64,000 nt of DNA from Carboxylicivirga sediminis. GTDB taxonomy: Bacteria > Bacteroidota > Bacteroidia > Bacteroidales > Marinilabiliaceae. The stretch is taken from assembly GCF_018156225.1 (NCBI RefSeq), contig NZ_JAGTAR010000028.1:19715-83714 (forward strand), in the 5' to 3' direction. A program made the translations under genes and the position numbers. The notes beneath the pieces are model-generated. The model ran no database searches, was not told the DNA's origin, and saw only the letters and a list, made by a program, of their open reading frames with translations. Below are positions 8,868 to 18,544 of the stretch, in pieces (within the stretch, counting starts at the first letter, position 1; every line of letters starts with the position of its first letter).

Positions 8868-9069
8868 ATCGTTGTGTTTTACTTCGTTACAAAATTGTTG
8901 AACAAATATACTTCAAAAGAACATTTCTTACAATATTTTCAGATGCTTTTATCTTTTTTAATTTTAATCATTCTAAATAACAACACCACACAATCCTTAT
9001 ACAACAACAGTTGCAGAACTAATTTAATGTTCAATCTAAATTAGCAACCTTTCAAAAAAAATTTAGACA

Positions 9070-9100
9070 AAAAAAGAGGCACATAATGCGCCTCTTTTTT
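9070..9100 (-). terminator. Rho-independent terminator
   Basis: AGAGGC / GCCTCT stem extended by A-T pairs, followed on the minus strand by a run of seven T. It ends the large Asp-box protein gene 19 bp downstream of its stop. Confidence 0.78.
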
Positions 9101-9118
9101 ATTCTCAAGTTGTTGTTC

Positions 9119-12100
9119 CTATTTAATTAATAGTTTTTGCTTATAAGTCTTACCATTAATACTCATGGTCACAATCTTCATGCCCTTTGGCAAATCACCC
9201 AACTGCAATTGCTGAGTCCAATTAGTTGAATTTTTATAGAAATCTCTAACCACAATAGCTCTTCCTGCCATATCATATACAACAACGGATACCTCGCCTC
9301 TTTCATCAGACTCTAATGTCAAATCAACAAATGAGGTAGCCGGATTCGGCCCAACTTTAAATACATCATTGTCATCGCCCCTAATTGGACTGATACTTGT
9401 ACCTGTTTCCTGTATAATTAAATCATCAATCACCCATCCCCATCCAACAGAATTTGCGTCGGAGTGCATTCTGAAACGAATAAGAATAACATCTCCTGGC
9501 TCAAATTTATCATGAAGGTTAATGGTATGCTCAACAAATAAATCTTCAGAGTTCGGTTGAGAACTAATATTTGAATATTCATTGGCAGAATCGGCAAAAT
9601 CTTTCCATTTATCATACTTATTGACATCATATCCGTCAGCCAATGGCACCCATGTCGAACCATTAACAGTACCTTCAACAACTACATAATCCCAAAATTC
9701 CGGATCCCCGAATTTAGTTCCGACTTCTCCAGGCTCAACCAATGCTATATCTCTATAAGACAATATAGCATCCTCCCTATCATTCAACACTTTAATAGGG
9801 TAGTTTAATACATAGTATGACTCTTTATTCTCAACATATGGGTGTGTCGAATGAATAGCAGCATCATTAAACAACATATCAGATATCACAAAATCTTCCC
9901 CACTAAAGTCATTCCTTCTAGAAGCAAAGCTATTCATATACTTCTCCACGGCATCCTCAAACTGAGGGTTGGACATCCAGAGGTAATTTGACTTCTTAAC
10001 TTCTGCACCAACGTAAGCATAAACCTGCGTAGAGAGTTGACTTTTAAACGACTGAACTTCAACCTGCATACGAAACTCACCAGCGGATACATCTTCATAA
10101 GTGGCTTGTAATTGTTCATCAATATAAAGTTCTACTTTATCGTAATCACGATATAAGTCAACCTTATAATCGAAATAACCAAGTGGCGACTTAGAGGCCG
10201 AAGTAATTACCGGAGGTTTAATAGTCTCCACAATTTCATTAAAATCCAATGTCCAAACTCCTAATCCATGTGTGCCCACGACCAGTTGTTTGCCAACAAA
10301 TTTCATATCCCAGATACTAACGGCCGGTAAACCATTATCTGCAAAATGCCATGTAGCACCTTTATCGGTAGACTCAAAAATTCCAATCTCAGTACCAGCC
10401 CATATAATATCTGTATTAAAGGGCATTACAGCAAGAGAATAAACTGCTACATTAGGAAAGCCATTCTGACTTTCTCCATTATTAAACTGAGTAAGATCGG
10501 TCCAACTATCTCCTAGGTCATTTGAATAAAGAATTTTAGAATGGTTATTAGCAGCAAATAAAACAAATGCACTGCGTTCTTCAGTAGGATGAGCAATAAT
10601 ATCAGATATATATGCTCCAGCATTATCCGCCTTATTTCCACTACTATATGATTTACCTCCATTGGAAGATACTGCAATATCATAATTAGCTGACATCGCG
10701 TTGCCTGCCCATATATATCTACTATCCACTGGACTAACAGCTATATGTGGATTATAATCGCCAGCAGGCCAGGTTCCTGATGGCATCGGAGTTGATGACC
10801 AGTTAATTCCAAAATCATAGGACACCCATATTCCGGATTTTGCACCCACCAAAAGCATATCTGGAGCTGACATTTCGTTTGCAATACGGGTTACAAAAGG
10901 TGAATTATCCTCACCCATATCAGGTATCCCGGCACTAAACCAGTTTTCACCTCCATTATGACTTATTCGTATATCATTATAATATAGCGATATGGCTATT
11001 TTTTCAGGTGAATTATTATTCCAAGCAGTTTCAAAACCATCTCCACCAAGTGCTCGACTCCAAGCTCCCAACTTACTACTTCCCTCGGGAGATAACCAAG
11101 TACCATTATCCTGTGTTCCGCCAATATAGACTTCAATATCCGGATGTTTTGACACTCCATAAAACTGAGTTGTTACATAGCCGTTTATTGGGCTTGACCA
11201 GTTTACTCCACCATCATCTGACATTGCAATTCCACCATCGTTACAATTTACAATTCTAAATGGTTGTCCTGCACTTTCAATAACATGAAGATTATGATGA
11301 TCAGCATGAGCATAGGTAGGGCTGCTCGTATTTTCATACCATACTGTCAATTGCTCTGAAGAAATGCTTCTGCTTTTTAGTTCATATTTATCCAGAACTA
11401 TACTAACATTCGGAATCGCATTTACATCCCAAATTAGTCCGTTTGCCATTGCAGGGTTAACACTGATTATTCGTTTCGTATCAACTCCTCCATCGATTCC
11501 AATTTCCGAATCTGCAGCACCAGCATTGTAGGCCAATGAATGCACATAAATTTGCTCATAAGAGTTTTCAGTAAGATTATACTCACCATTATTATCATGA
11601 TCCCTAAAAGAAACCATTAGCTGTTCACCTGTTTCATTATCTGTCACAACGAAAGGAACATCTACATAGTCCTTATAAGTATACGAAGATGATGATGGGT
11701 TAGCAACCTCTCCAGCCGAATCAGTGAATCTGTGAGCTTTCTGTGAGTTACCAGTACCAAACTGTATTTTAACATCCCGGAATAAATCAGTTTTGGCAAA
11801 ATCAACATTAACGCCACCACCCAGGTATTGTCCTTCAATATTAAGAAATGTAAATATCTCCGAAGTACCATCTATAATATCGTACACGTCAGTCCCCTGA
11901 CCAGAAACCTTAGCCCCGACAACCACCTTATGCAAATCCAAACCACCTACAAACAATTGACTTTTTATAGAAGGGTGAGCTACCATTGTATTATTGTACC
12001 ATCCTTGTCCTGATAAAAATACAACCTTTTCTTCAGGCGTACTTTCAAGCCAATTATCACCACCATCTGTTGAAATATACAGGTTAGATTGCGATGTTAA

Positions 12101-13075
12101 GGCATACATATAATCCGAATCAACTGTTGACAAACATAGTTCAATTCTACCTTCACTTATTTCTTTAGCCATCAACCAATTCTCTCCACCATCAATAGAA
12201 CTAATAATTCCTTTTCCATTAACAGCTGCGAATTGCTTATTAAAATCACCAGACAAACATCTAATATCCTGAATTTTACTTGCACCCAAACTATATTTTT
12301 CTTTCCAAGTTGCACCACCATCGAGCGTTTTGAATATACCCGTATTGGTAACAACAACCACTTCATTTTCATCATCTGGATTAACAATCATCCGATTAAC
12401 ATACTCAAAATTTGAGTCACCTATGGTTGAGCCTAACTGTACCCAGTTTTCACCTTTATCAGTTGACTTAAAAATTCCATTTCCCTTTATCGCGTCAAGG
12501 TTGCCAAACCCCTCACCAGTACCAGCATAGATAACAGAAGTGTTTGACTGGGCCATCGCCAGACAACTAACAGCCAGATTTGGCCATTCCGGGGTTAAAC
12601 TTGTCCAGTTTGTTCCCGTATCAGTTGTTTTCCAAACTCCACCTCCAACAGGTCCAACAAACCATGTATTACCAGTAGCATCATCCGGATCTGCAATAAA
12701 CCCACGCGTTCTGCCCCCTACATTCCCTGGCCCCCTTTCTTTCCAATCTAAACTAACGGATGCTTTTAAGCCATTTACTTTCCTGGCTTTTTTAAGTTCA
12801 AGTAAAGCCTGATTAAATAAATAGTTGTTATCTGGTTCACCACCCGTTTTAAGCAAATGAATATACTCTAAAAACTTATCTGGCTTATCTTGCTTGGCAT
12901 AACCTTGTTTTCGTCTTTCGATTTTTTTCTGCACCTGATCTGCAATCAGTTCTTCAGAGGTATACCCATTTTTTTTACTGAACTTTTTTATTTTCCCCTC
13001 TGGCCTTTGTTGAAGAACAACTGTAATACTAATAATTGCAATTACAGCTAAAAATAAAGTCAAAAATTTTCTCAT
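9119..13075 (-). CDS. Large secreted Asp-box (sortilin/VPS10-like) protein with T9SS sorting domain
   Basis: This 1318-residue protein begins with an N-terminal hydrophobic export signal. Residues about 110-960 carry at least ten Asp-box motifs of the S-x-D-x-G-x-x-W type (STDKGENW, TLDGGATW, SIDGGENW, STDGGDNW, SDDGGVNW, SHNGGENW, STDKGATW), the signature of seven- or ten-bladed beta-propellers as in sortilin and BNR proteins. A jelly-roll-like region with a metal-binding look (FRMHSDANSVGWGWVIDDL) follows near 1210. The last 75 residues form a T9SS type A sorting domain (VGPNPATSFVDLTL ... YKQKLLIK). It should be secreted or anchored to the cell surface. Substrate is unknown; such proteins are often called exo-alpha-sialidase-like without proof. 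A small lipoprotein gene lies 30 bp upstream. Confidence 0.82.
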   Translation of the reverse strand: MRKFLTLFLAVIAIISITVVLQQRPEGKIKKFSKKNGYTSEELIADQVQKKIERRKQGYAKQDKPDKFLEYIHLLKTGGEPDNNYLFNQALLELKKARKVNGLKASVSLDWKERGPGNVGGRTRGFIADPDDATGNTWFVGPVGGGVWKTTDTGTNWTSLTPEWPNLAVSCLAMAQSNTSVIYAGTGEGFGNLDAIKGNGIFKSTDKGENWVQLGSTIGDSNFEYVNRMIVNPDDENEVVVVTNTGIFKTLDGGATWKEKYSLGASKIQDIRCLSGDFNKQFAAVNGKGIISSIDGGENWLMAKEISEGRIELCLSTVDSDYMYALTSQSNLYISTDGGDNWLESTPEEKVVFLSGQGWYNNTMVAHPSIKSQLFVGGLDLHKVVVGAKVSGQGTDVYDIIDGTSEIFTFLNIEGQYLGGGVNVDFAKTDLFRDVKIQFGTGNSQKAHRFTDSAGEVANPSSSSYTYKDYVDVPFVVTDNETGEQLMVSFRDHDNNGEYNLTENSYEQIYVHSLAYNAGAADSEIGIDGGVDTKRIISVNPAMANGLIWDVNAIPNVSIVLDKYELKSRSISSEQLTVWYENTSSPTYAHADHHNLHVIESAGQPFRIVNCNDGGIAMSDDGGVNWSSPINGYVTTQFYGVSKHPDIEVYIGGTQDNGTWLSPEGSSKLGAWSRALGGDGFETAWNNNSPEKIAISLYYNDIRISHNGGENWFSAGIPDMGEDNSPFVTRIANEMSAPDMLLVGAKSGIWVSYDFGINWSSTPMPSGTWPAGDYNPHIAVSPVDSRYIWAGNAMSANYDIAVSSNGGKSYSSGNKADNAGAYISDIIAHPTEERSAFVLFAANNHSKILYSNDLGDSWTDLTQFNNGESQNGFPNVAVYSLAVMPFNTDIIWAGTEIGIFESTDKGATWHFADNGLPAVSIWDMKFVGKQLVVGTHGLGVWTLDFNEIVETIKPPVITSASKSPLGYFDYKVDLYRDYDKVELYIDEQLQATYEDVSAGEFRMQVEVQSFKSQLSTQVYAYVGAEVKKSNYLWMSNPQFEDAVEKYMNSFASRRNDFSGEDFVISDMLFNDAAIHSTHPYVENKESYYVLNYPIKVLNDREDAILSYRDIALVEPGEVGTKFGDPEFWDYVVVEGTVNGSTWVPLADGYDVNKYDKWKDFADSANEYSNISSQPNSEDLFVEHTINLHDKFEPGDVILIRFRMHSDANSVGWGWVIDDLIIQETGTSISPIRGDDNDVFKVGPNPATSFVDLTLESDERGEVSVVVYDMAGRAIVVRDFYKNSTNWTQQLQLGDLPKGMKIVTMSINGKTYKQKLLIK

Positions 13076-13105
13076 ATATTATATAGGTTTAAGTTATATG
13101 CCATT

Positions 13106-13516
13106 TTATTTTTTATAATCCTGTATATCAACCTTATAGTCAATCATCTTCTCATTGGTATTTGGATCATTAGAAATCATACCTGGTTTTGAATGAATTA
13201 CCAATATCGTGCTACTTTGCCATTCTACGGTAGCATTATACTTTTGTTCACTGTATAGCCACTTCCTTTCTAAAACATCATAAACTGAAAATCGCAAGTT
13301 ATTCCCCGGCATTTCCATAGATGGTTTATCTATCACATAGCAAAGTGCTAATGACTTTAAATCATTTAATTCTACAACAACTGATTCTCCCAATTTAGCA
13401 ACCGCAATATCTTGGATGCTTTCATTATGAACTAAACTCTTTCCGCTACCACAACACACACATGTCATTGCAAGTACCGCAATGCTTAAGTAATTTATAA
13501 ATAGATTCTTTCTCAT
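13106..13516 (-). CDS. Small cysteine-bearing lipoprotein, unknown function
   Basis: This 136-residue protein has a signal sequence ending in a Cys-rich lipobox region (TCVCCGSG, Cys at 19, 21, 22). The mature part is beta-rich with no family I recognise. It precedes the Asp-box T9SS protein by 30 bp on the same strand, so the two are likely co-transcribed. A partner or accessory role for the large protein is an inference from position only. Confidence 0.7.
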   Translation of the reverse strand: MRKNLFINYLSIAVLAMTCVCCGSGKSLVHNESIQDIAVAKLGESVVVELNDLKSLALCYVIDKPSMEMPGNNLRFSVYDVLERKWLYSEQKYNATVEWQSSTILVIHSKPGMISNDPNTNEKMIDYKVDIQDYKK

Positions 13517-13716
13517 AATTCGAGGATTAAAAACATGTAAATATACTAAACCTGCCCATGTAACAGCAGCCTTTTGTCAAAAAGACTCATTAATAGCAAC
13601 CCGATTTCATAAAGCCATAACGAATTATAAACTATTACATTGCAGTCATCTAATATATTTTTTGTACATTTAATAAACAATGACCATTATTAGCTATTGA
13701 CCCTAAATTTAATGTA

Positions 13717-14397
13717 ATGAAAGCTTTTTTTCCTACAACGCTCCTTCTAACTTGCATTATTGCAGTCAACGCTCAAATCAATCCCTCCTTCACACGTTGG
13801 GAACCCCGCGAAATAGAAGATATTCGGCTTGATGAAATAACCGGAAGCCCATACCTCATAGATTCATTTCAAAATGGCTTTATTCTTTTGGAATCAGAAC
13901 TATTAATTCCATTAAAACTAAGATACAACATCCATACAGATGCCATAGAATTCAGACACGATGAAAAAACCTATCAATTGCAGAGCCATCCAAATATTAA
14001 AATGATTACGATTGCTGATCGTGTATTTCAGTTTCTTGAGTTCAAGAAATCTAATACAAAAACCCAAAAGAGCTATCTTGAATTAATAGCTGACGGAAAA
14101 GTTAGCTTGTATTGCAGACACCAAACACAGTACTATCCTAACAGGCCAAATCAAGAAATTGGTGATTCGTATAACGGCCTTAAAAAACCAGAGTATATAA
14201 CTCAAAGTCTTTCGTATTTTTCAAAGTTGGACAATGAAATGCCTGTTGAGTTCAATTCTCCTAAACAACTTTATACACTATTGAACTCAACCATCAAGGA
14301 TCAGGCGGAAATTATTAGTGAAAAAAACAAAACTCGCTTCTGGAATAAGAACGATTTAATTGACTTATTTAATCAACTTAACAACCCGAATAAATAG
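13717..14397 (+). CDS. Secreted protein, tandem paralogue 1 of 3
   Basis: This 226-residue protein has a signal peptide (cleaved near ...VNAQ). It shares with the next two genes a clear block order: EIxGSPYL near residue 46, LRYN(I/V)xxDxIEF near 76, a YLEL...LYCR block near 125, YYPxxP near 141, SLSYF, and a C-terminal WNKxDLxxLFxxLN. I do not recognise the family. No transmembrane helix follows the signal, so the product is periplasmic or surface located. It is the first of a three-gene rightward operon, with 7 bp to the next gene. Confidence 0.75.
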   Translation: MKAFFPTTLLLTCIIAVNAQINPSFTRWEPREIEDIRLDEITGSPYLIDSFQNGFILLESELLIPLKLRYNIHTDAIEFRHDEKTYQLQSHPNIKMITIADRVFQFLEFKKSNTKTQKSYLELIADGKVSLYCRHQTQYYPNRPNQEIGDSYNGLKKPEYITQSLSYFSKLDNEMPVEFNSPKQLYTLLNSTIKDQAEIISEKNKTRFWNKNDLIDLFNQLNNPNK

Positions 14398-14404
14398 GAA
14401 TGAC

Positions 14405-15097
14405 ATGAAAGCAAAAAGTTTTATTACATTAACAATGGTGTTTCAATCACTATGTGTTTTATCACAGGTTAATGACGCATCAACCAATCATTTATTTGCG
14501 TTTAATATGGATTACGCCAGACTTGGCACTGTATTTAATGACATGCCCCTGGATAATATAAATGGAAGCCCCTTCCTGAATGAGGAATTCAAGAATGGCT
14601 TCATTCAAACTAGATCTGATTCAATTATATCCCTCGTTTTGCGTTATAATGTATATAACGATGCAATTGAATTTAAAATTAATGATGAGATTTATGCTAT
14701 AAAAAATAATGAAAGCCTAAAGATGGTTACCATTGAAGAGCGGGTTTTTATGTATAAAGAGTTTATTAAATCAAACGGTACAAAACATAACGGATACCTT
14801 GAATTACTTTCGCATGGAAAGAATGAATTGTATTGCAGATATAGAATTCGCTACTACCCGCGAGTACCTGAAGAGGCATATAAAGAAGCAATAGAACCTG
14901 AATTCAAAATGCAGAGTCTATCTTTCTTTTATGCCGATAGCTTTACTACTCCTATAGAGTTTTCCACTAAAAAGCAATTATCTTCTTTGATGGATGAGAA
15001 GACGCAAGAATCCATTCATAAAATATCGCGCAATAGAGCAATAAAATACTGGAACAAAGAGGATTTAACAAATCTATTTACCACTCTCAATAAATAA
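14405..15097 (+). CDS. Secreted protein, tandem paralogue 2 of 3
   Basis: This 230-residue protein (starting at the ATG at 14405, preceded by AATAGGAATGAC; an upstream in-frame ATG at 14360 lies inside the previous gene and would bury the signal peptide) has the same layout as its neighbours: signal peptide ending ...VLSQ, GSPFL, LRYNVYNDAIEF, YLELLSHG, LYCRYRIRYYP, MQSLSFF and WNKEDLTNLF. The family is not recognised. It diverges substantially from paralogues 1 and 3, so the duplication is old and the copies have been kept intact. Confidence 0.75.
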   Translation: MKAKSFITLTMVFQSLCVLSQVNDASTNHLFAFNMDYARLGTVFNDMPLDNINGSPFLNEEFKNGFIQTRSDSIISLVLRYNVYNDAIEFKINDEIYAIKNNESLKMVTIEERVFMYKEFIKSNGTKHNGYLELLSHGKNELYCRYRIRYYPRVPEEAYKEAIEPEFKMQSLSFFYADSFTTPIEFSTKKQLSSLMDEKTQESIHKISRNRAIKYWNKEDLTNLFTTLNK

Positions 15098-15129
15098 TCG
15101 TTCAAACACATTAATTTTAACAAACAACA

Positions 15130-15831
15130 ATGAAAGGCATTCAACTAATTTTCTTTGTAGCCAATTTGTTTTATACTAATGGTTACGCACAAAACAATAG
15201 CATCATACGTTCAGGAGACACTTACTTATTATCACTTGAATATCGCACAGAAGCAGCCAACAGCACAGTTGAAGGCTTAACTCTAGATGAAATCAAAGGC
15301 AGTCCATACCTTAGCAAAGACTTTGCAGACAGTTATATACTAACAAAAAAGGACTCCATTGTTGGTCTGCGTTTACGTTACAACATCTATAACGATGTTA
15401 TTGAATTTGAGAAAGAGGACAAGGCCTATGAACTGCCCTATAATTATGATTATTTGAAGGTGGTTATAAATCACAGGGTTTTTCAACGAATTAAATTTAT
15501 GAAGTCAAACAATACAGAACATATAGGTTATCTTGAATTAGTTGAAGACGGGCCAGTAAAACTCTATTGCAGACGAAGGACTAGGTTCTATCCTGCAAAG
15601 CCTGCTGATCCTTATGGTGAGGCCAGACAAGCTGAATTTAGGGAACAAAGCCTGTCTTTCTTTTGTAGTACACAGGATAAATCTCCTTTTGAATTCGAGA
15701 ATAAAAAAGATTTACTAAAGGTTTTGCCAGCTGACCTTCAAGATAAGGCTGTCAAATACCTGAAAGGGAATAAAACAAAGTTCTGGAATAAAGAAGATTT
15801 AGTAAGACTATTTGACAATTTAAACAATTAA
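15130..15831 (+). CDS. Secreted protein, tandem paralogue 3 of 3
   Basis: This 233-residue protein has a signal peptide ending ...GYAQ and the shared blocks GSPYL, LRLRYNIYNDVIEF, YLELVEDG, LYCRRRTRFYPAKP, EQSLSFF and FWNKEDLVRLFDNLN. The highly conserved LYCR-R-YYP region across three diverged copies argues for a defined structural or binding role; the single Cys there is conserved in all three. It is the last gene of the operon, followed by a strong terminator. Confidence 0.75.
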   Translation: MKGIQLIFFVANLFYTNGYAQNNSIIRSGDTYLLSLEYRTEAANSTVEGLTLDEIKGSPYLSKDFADSYILTKKDSIVGLRLRYNIYNDVIEFEKEDKAYELPYNYDYLKVVINHRVFQRIKFMKSNNTEHIGYLELVEDGPVKLYCRRRTRFYPAKPADPYGEARQAEFREQSLSFFCSTQDKSPFEFENKKDLLKVLPADLQDKAVKYLKGNKTKFWNKEDLVRLFDNLNN

Positions 15832-15868
15832 ATATTCTATAGATTTTTTTTATTTTGAGATGCATATG

Positions 15869-15899
15869 GGTTAAGCTACACAATAGCTTAACCTTTTTT
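15869..15899 (+). terminator. Rho-independent terminator of the paralogue operon
   Basis: A perfect 10-bp stem (GGTTAAGCTA / TAGCTTAACC), five-base loop and six T, 37 bp after the third paralogue. Confidence 0.88.
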
Positions 15900-16052
15900 A
15901 TAACATTCTTGCAAAGCCTTTATAATTCAGACGAACTCACCAAAATCAATACTCAGAATTAGTCTTAATTTATACTCTGCAGTTTATTTATCTATAATAT
16001 TAAGTAATAAATCTGAATCCATCGTTTAACTTCAACATTAAAGGCGATACAT

Positions 16053-16086
16053 AAAAAGCCTCCAGTCGTCAATAACTGGAGGCTCT
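16053..16086 (-). terminator. Rho-independent terminator of the first SusCD operon
   Basis: A perfect 10-bp stem (AGCCTCCAGT / ACTGGAGGCT) with an eight-base loop, followed on the minus strand by TTTTTAT. It lies downstream of the Calx-beta lipoprotein gene. The 307-bp gap 15832-16138 holds this and the facing terminator and no gene. Confidence 0.85.
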
Positions 16087-16138
16087 TCTTATGCTCTTAA
16101 TTAAACGCTAAACAAAACGTTTAGTTAGAAAATATCTT

Positions 16139-17071
16139 CTATTTTTTATACTCGCCAATTGTAAACTCCTCGCTGGTAGTATTAATATTAGCTTCGCCAG
16201 CGGCAGCTTTAGTTAAAACACTACCAGCTTGCATAATATTAAACCACAATCCATCATTTACTCCCTCAGTTATTTTAGAACCGAACCAATCATGAATTGT
16301 AATTGTACCATTGTCATCGAATGTGGCAGTTATAAAGCCGTCAGCAGGTATTGCAGGATCTCCTTCTTCTCCATACCAACCATTTATAGCTGCAGGATTG
16401 GTATCATCCTTAACAATATCTTGACCAACTGGAATCTTAATCTCCTTACTGTCCAAATCCACAACCCCGTATATATCTAAGTTAGAACCACCAGGAACAA
16501 AACCAGTAAATACTATCTTGCTAACATCATCCGGATCAGGTTTAGTAGATACAGTGTATACAGTCTCACCATTAAAATATGAAATTCCTAAACCATCATA
16601 AGTACCAATAATGATATTAAGAGGATGCTCATCATCACTAACTGTTACCATACACATATTCTCAGCACTAGGTTTTGTGTTGGCAATGTCAGTAAATACC
16701 AAATAGAACATTTTATTACCCTCGTAAATGTCATTATTCATTGTACGTATTCGTATCTCTGCCTCGCCATAGCCTTCTGAAAACTCAATCGTTTTTGAAG
16801 AAATAACTTCAAAATCTGTACCTTCGATAGCTGGTTTTGATATTCCTTCAATACTAACATCATATTTAATTGAAACTGCACCACCACCTGGTAATCCAGC
16901 TAAAGAAACAGGTATACTCAGCTCGTTGCCACCTTCTGCAACCTGCAAACTGCTACTAAGAAAAGCAACACTCTGATCTCCAGCTTTAAAAACTATAGGA
17001 TCATTCTTATCACAGGAAGCAAAAAGTACAATTCCTGCCAAGAACAACAATGTATATTTTAAATATCTCAT
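16139..17071 (-). CDS. Calx-beta-like surface lipoprotein of a SusCD locus
   Basis: This 310-residue lipoprotein has a lipobox FASC with Cys20. Residues about 28-150 look like a Calx-beta domain (VAFLSSSLQVAEGGNELSI, then GYGEAEIRIRTMNNDIYEGN and FTDIANTKPS...VSDDEHP). The C-terminal half is beta-rich without a known name (GTYDGLGISYFNGE). It follows SusD by 19 bp, the position where Bacteroidota loci encode extra surface glycan- or ligand-binding lipoproteins (SusE/F-like). A ligand-binding role at the cell surface is inference from position. Confidence 0.72.
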   Translation of the reverse strand: MRYLKYTLLFLAGIVLFASCDKNDPIVFKAGDQSVAFLSSSLQVAEGGNELSIPVSLAGLPGGGAVSIKYDVSIEGISKPAIEGTDFEVISSKTIEFSEGYGEAEIRIRTMNNDIYEGNKMFYLVFTDIANTKPSAENMCMVTVSDDEHPLNIIIGTYDGLGISYFNGETVYTVSTKPDPDDVSKIVFTGFVPGGSNLDIYGVVDLDSKEIKIPVGQDIVKDDTNPAAINGWYGEEGDPAIPADGFITATFDDNGTITIHDWFGSKITEGVNDGLWFNIMQAGSVLTKAAAGEANINTTSEEFTIGEYKK

Positions 17072-17090
17072 AATGTCTAATAATTAGTGA

Positions 17091-18533
17091 TTAATAGCCT
17101 TCGTTTTGAACCATATTACTATTCGATTCCATTTCACCAATTGGTATTGGCATAGCCCATAAGTGGCCTGGGAATGTAATATCAACAGGACCTGTAATAC
17201 GATCATCCTCATCTACTCGTTCAATTGTTTTGTTTAAACGTGCATAGTCATAAAGCAAATGTCCTTCAAAACAAAGCTCTCGTCTTCTTTCGTTAAACAA
17301 ATCTGTCATAGTAATGATACCAAGCTCTGTTGCCCCTCTGTTGGCTCTAATTTTATTAAAATCAGCAACAGCCTGGGCCATTGTACCTTCACCATTTAGG
17401 TATGCCTCACAACGAATTAGGTACATTTCAGAAAGTCGCAATACCGGAATGTTATTCTGCTTATTAACACCATCTTTTCCAGGATACTTATCTGGCCACA
17501 CGTAACCAGGATAATTCCCTTTAGACTCTTCTGCAAATACATCAGCTCTCACATCAGTTTCTTCGTAAAGTGCCAACAAGTTATTTGTAGCACAAACGTC
17601 TGCATAAGAACCGTCTGGATCATAGATGTAACCAATTTCAGACCAATAAGGCGCATATGATTGGTTTTGGTCACCATATACTTCAAAGATAATTTCAGAA
17701 GCACCATTCGTCCCCCAAACTGAACCATATTCAGCAGCAGTATAAATTTCAAAATCTTCATTCGCGATTACTTTACTTGCATATTCCTCAGCTTTCGAGT
17801 AATTACCCATGTACAAATATACTCTTGCTAACAAAGCCTGAGCTGCAGCAGCATCAGCAAACGCCTTACTATCTACCTCTTCTCTGGCAATACCCCCATC
17901 TTTAAACAATGGTAAGGCCGCTTCAAGATCAGTCACAATCTGGTTATATACTTCAGCAACAGTATTTCTTGCTGGTTCACCAATCTCGGAAACTAAAACA
18001 ACTGGTACACCAAGACTCTCCTTTTGGTAAGTATATGGTTGTGCATATACACGCACTAAATCAAAATGACCAAGAGCTCTTACAAAAAGTGCTTCAGCTT
18101 TTAAATGATCTATCTCCTCCAGATCAACTCCCGGTTCAGTTGCAGGATCGTAAGTTTCATCAATGGCGTTAATTACATTACTAGCCCTTGTAATAGCCTG
18201 ATAAGCAGTCGCCCATAATCCAGCGGTATTTGCTGAATTCTGAGACCAGTTATAGTCAGTCTGATATCGACCTGAACTTTTAGGACTGGATTTTGCATTA
18301 TCTGCTTTTAGGTCTGCAGTAATAGTAAACTCAGCACCATACCAATTCACACTATATAAAGGTGCATATGCCCCCATGGTTGCCTGATTCAGACCATCAA
18401 AGTTAGATAAAGTCAACTCATTTGATTGTGACAACAACGGCTCTTTCTCCAGGAAGTCATCCCCACATGATGTTAAGAACAAAACAGCAAGTAAGACTCC
18501 AACTAAGCTTATATGTTTTTTCATATTATTCAT
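17091..18533 (-). CDS. RagB/SusD-family lipoprotein, pair 1
   Basis: This 480-residue SusD homologue has a lipobox (LFLTSC, Cys23 from the first Met; the start could be M4) and the family N-terminal start DDFLEKEPLLSQS. TPR-like helices follow (KAEALFVRALGHFDLVRVYAQPY), then the C-terminal block NERRRELCFEGHLLYDYARLNKTIERV that ends most SusD proteins. It forms the lid that captures ligand over the SusC barrel. It begins 12 bp after susC. No glycanase is encoded nearby, so the ligand is unknown and need not be a glycan. Confidence 0.9.
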   Translation of the reverse strand: MNNMKKHISLVGVLLAVLFLTSCGDDFLEKEPLLSQSNELTLSNFDGLNQATMGAYAPLYSVNWYGAEFTITADLKADNAKSSPKSSGRYQTDYNWSQNSANTAGLWATAYQAITRASNVINAIDETYDPATEPGVDLEEIDHLKAEALFVRALGHFDLVRVYAQPYTYQKESLGVPVVLVSEIGEPARNTVAEVYNQIVTDLEAALPLFKDGGIAREEVDSKAFADAAAAQALLARVYLYMGNYSKAEEYASKVIANEDFEIYTAAEYGSVWGTNGASEIIFEVYGDQNQSYAPYWSEIGYIYDPDGSYADVCATNNLLALYEETDVRADVFAEESKGNYPGYVWPDKYPGKDGVNKQNNIPVLRLSEMYLIRCEAYLNGEGTMAQAVADFNKIRANRGATELGIITMTDLFNERRRELCFEGHLLYDYARLNKTIERVDEDDRITGPVDITFPGHLWAMPIPIGEMESNSNMVQNEGY

Positions 18534-18544
18534 CTTTTTAAATA

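Noticed and set aside
9119..13075. Naming the Asp-box protein a sialidase
   Set aside because: Asp-boxes alone do not show the sialidase catalytic Arg triad, Tyr and Glu set, and I could not find it.
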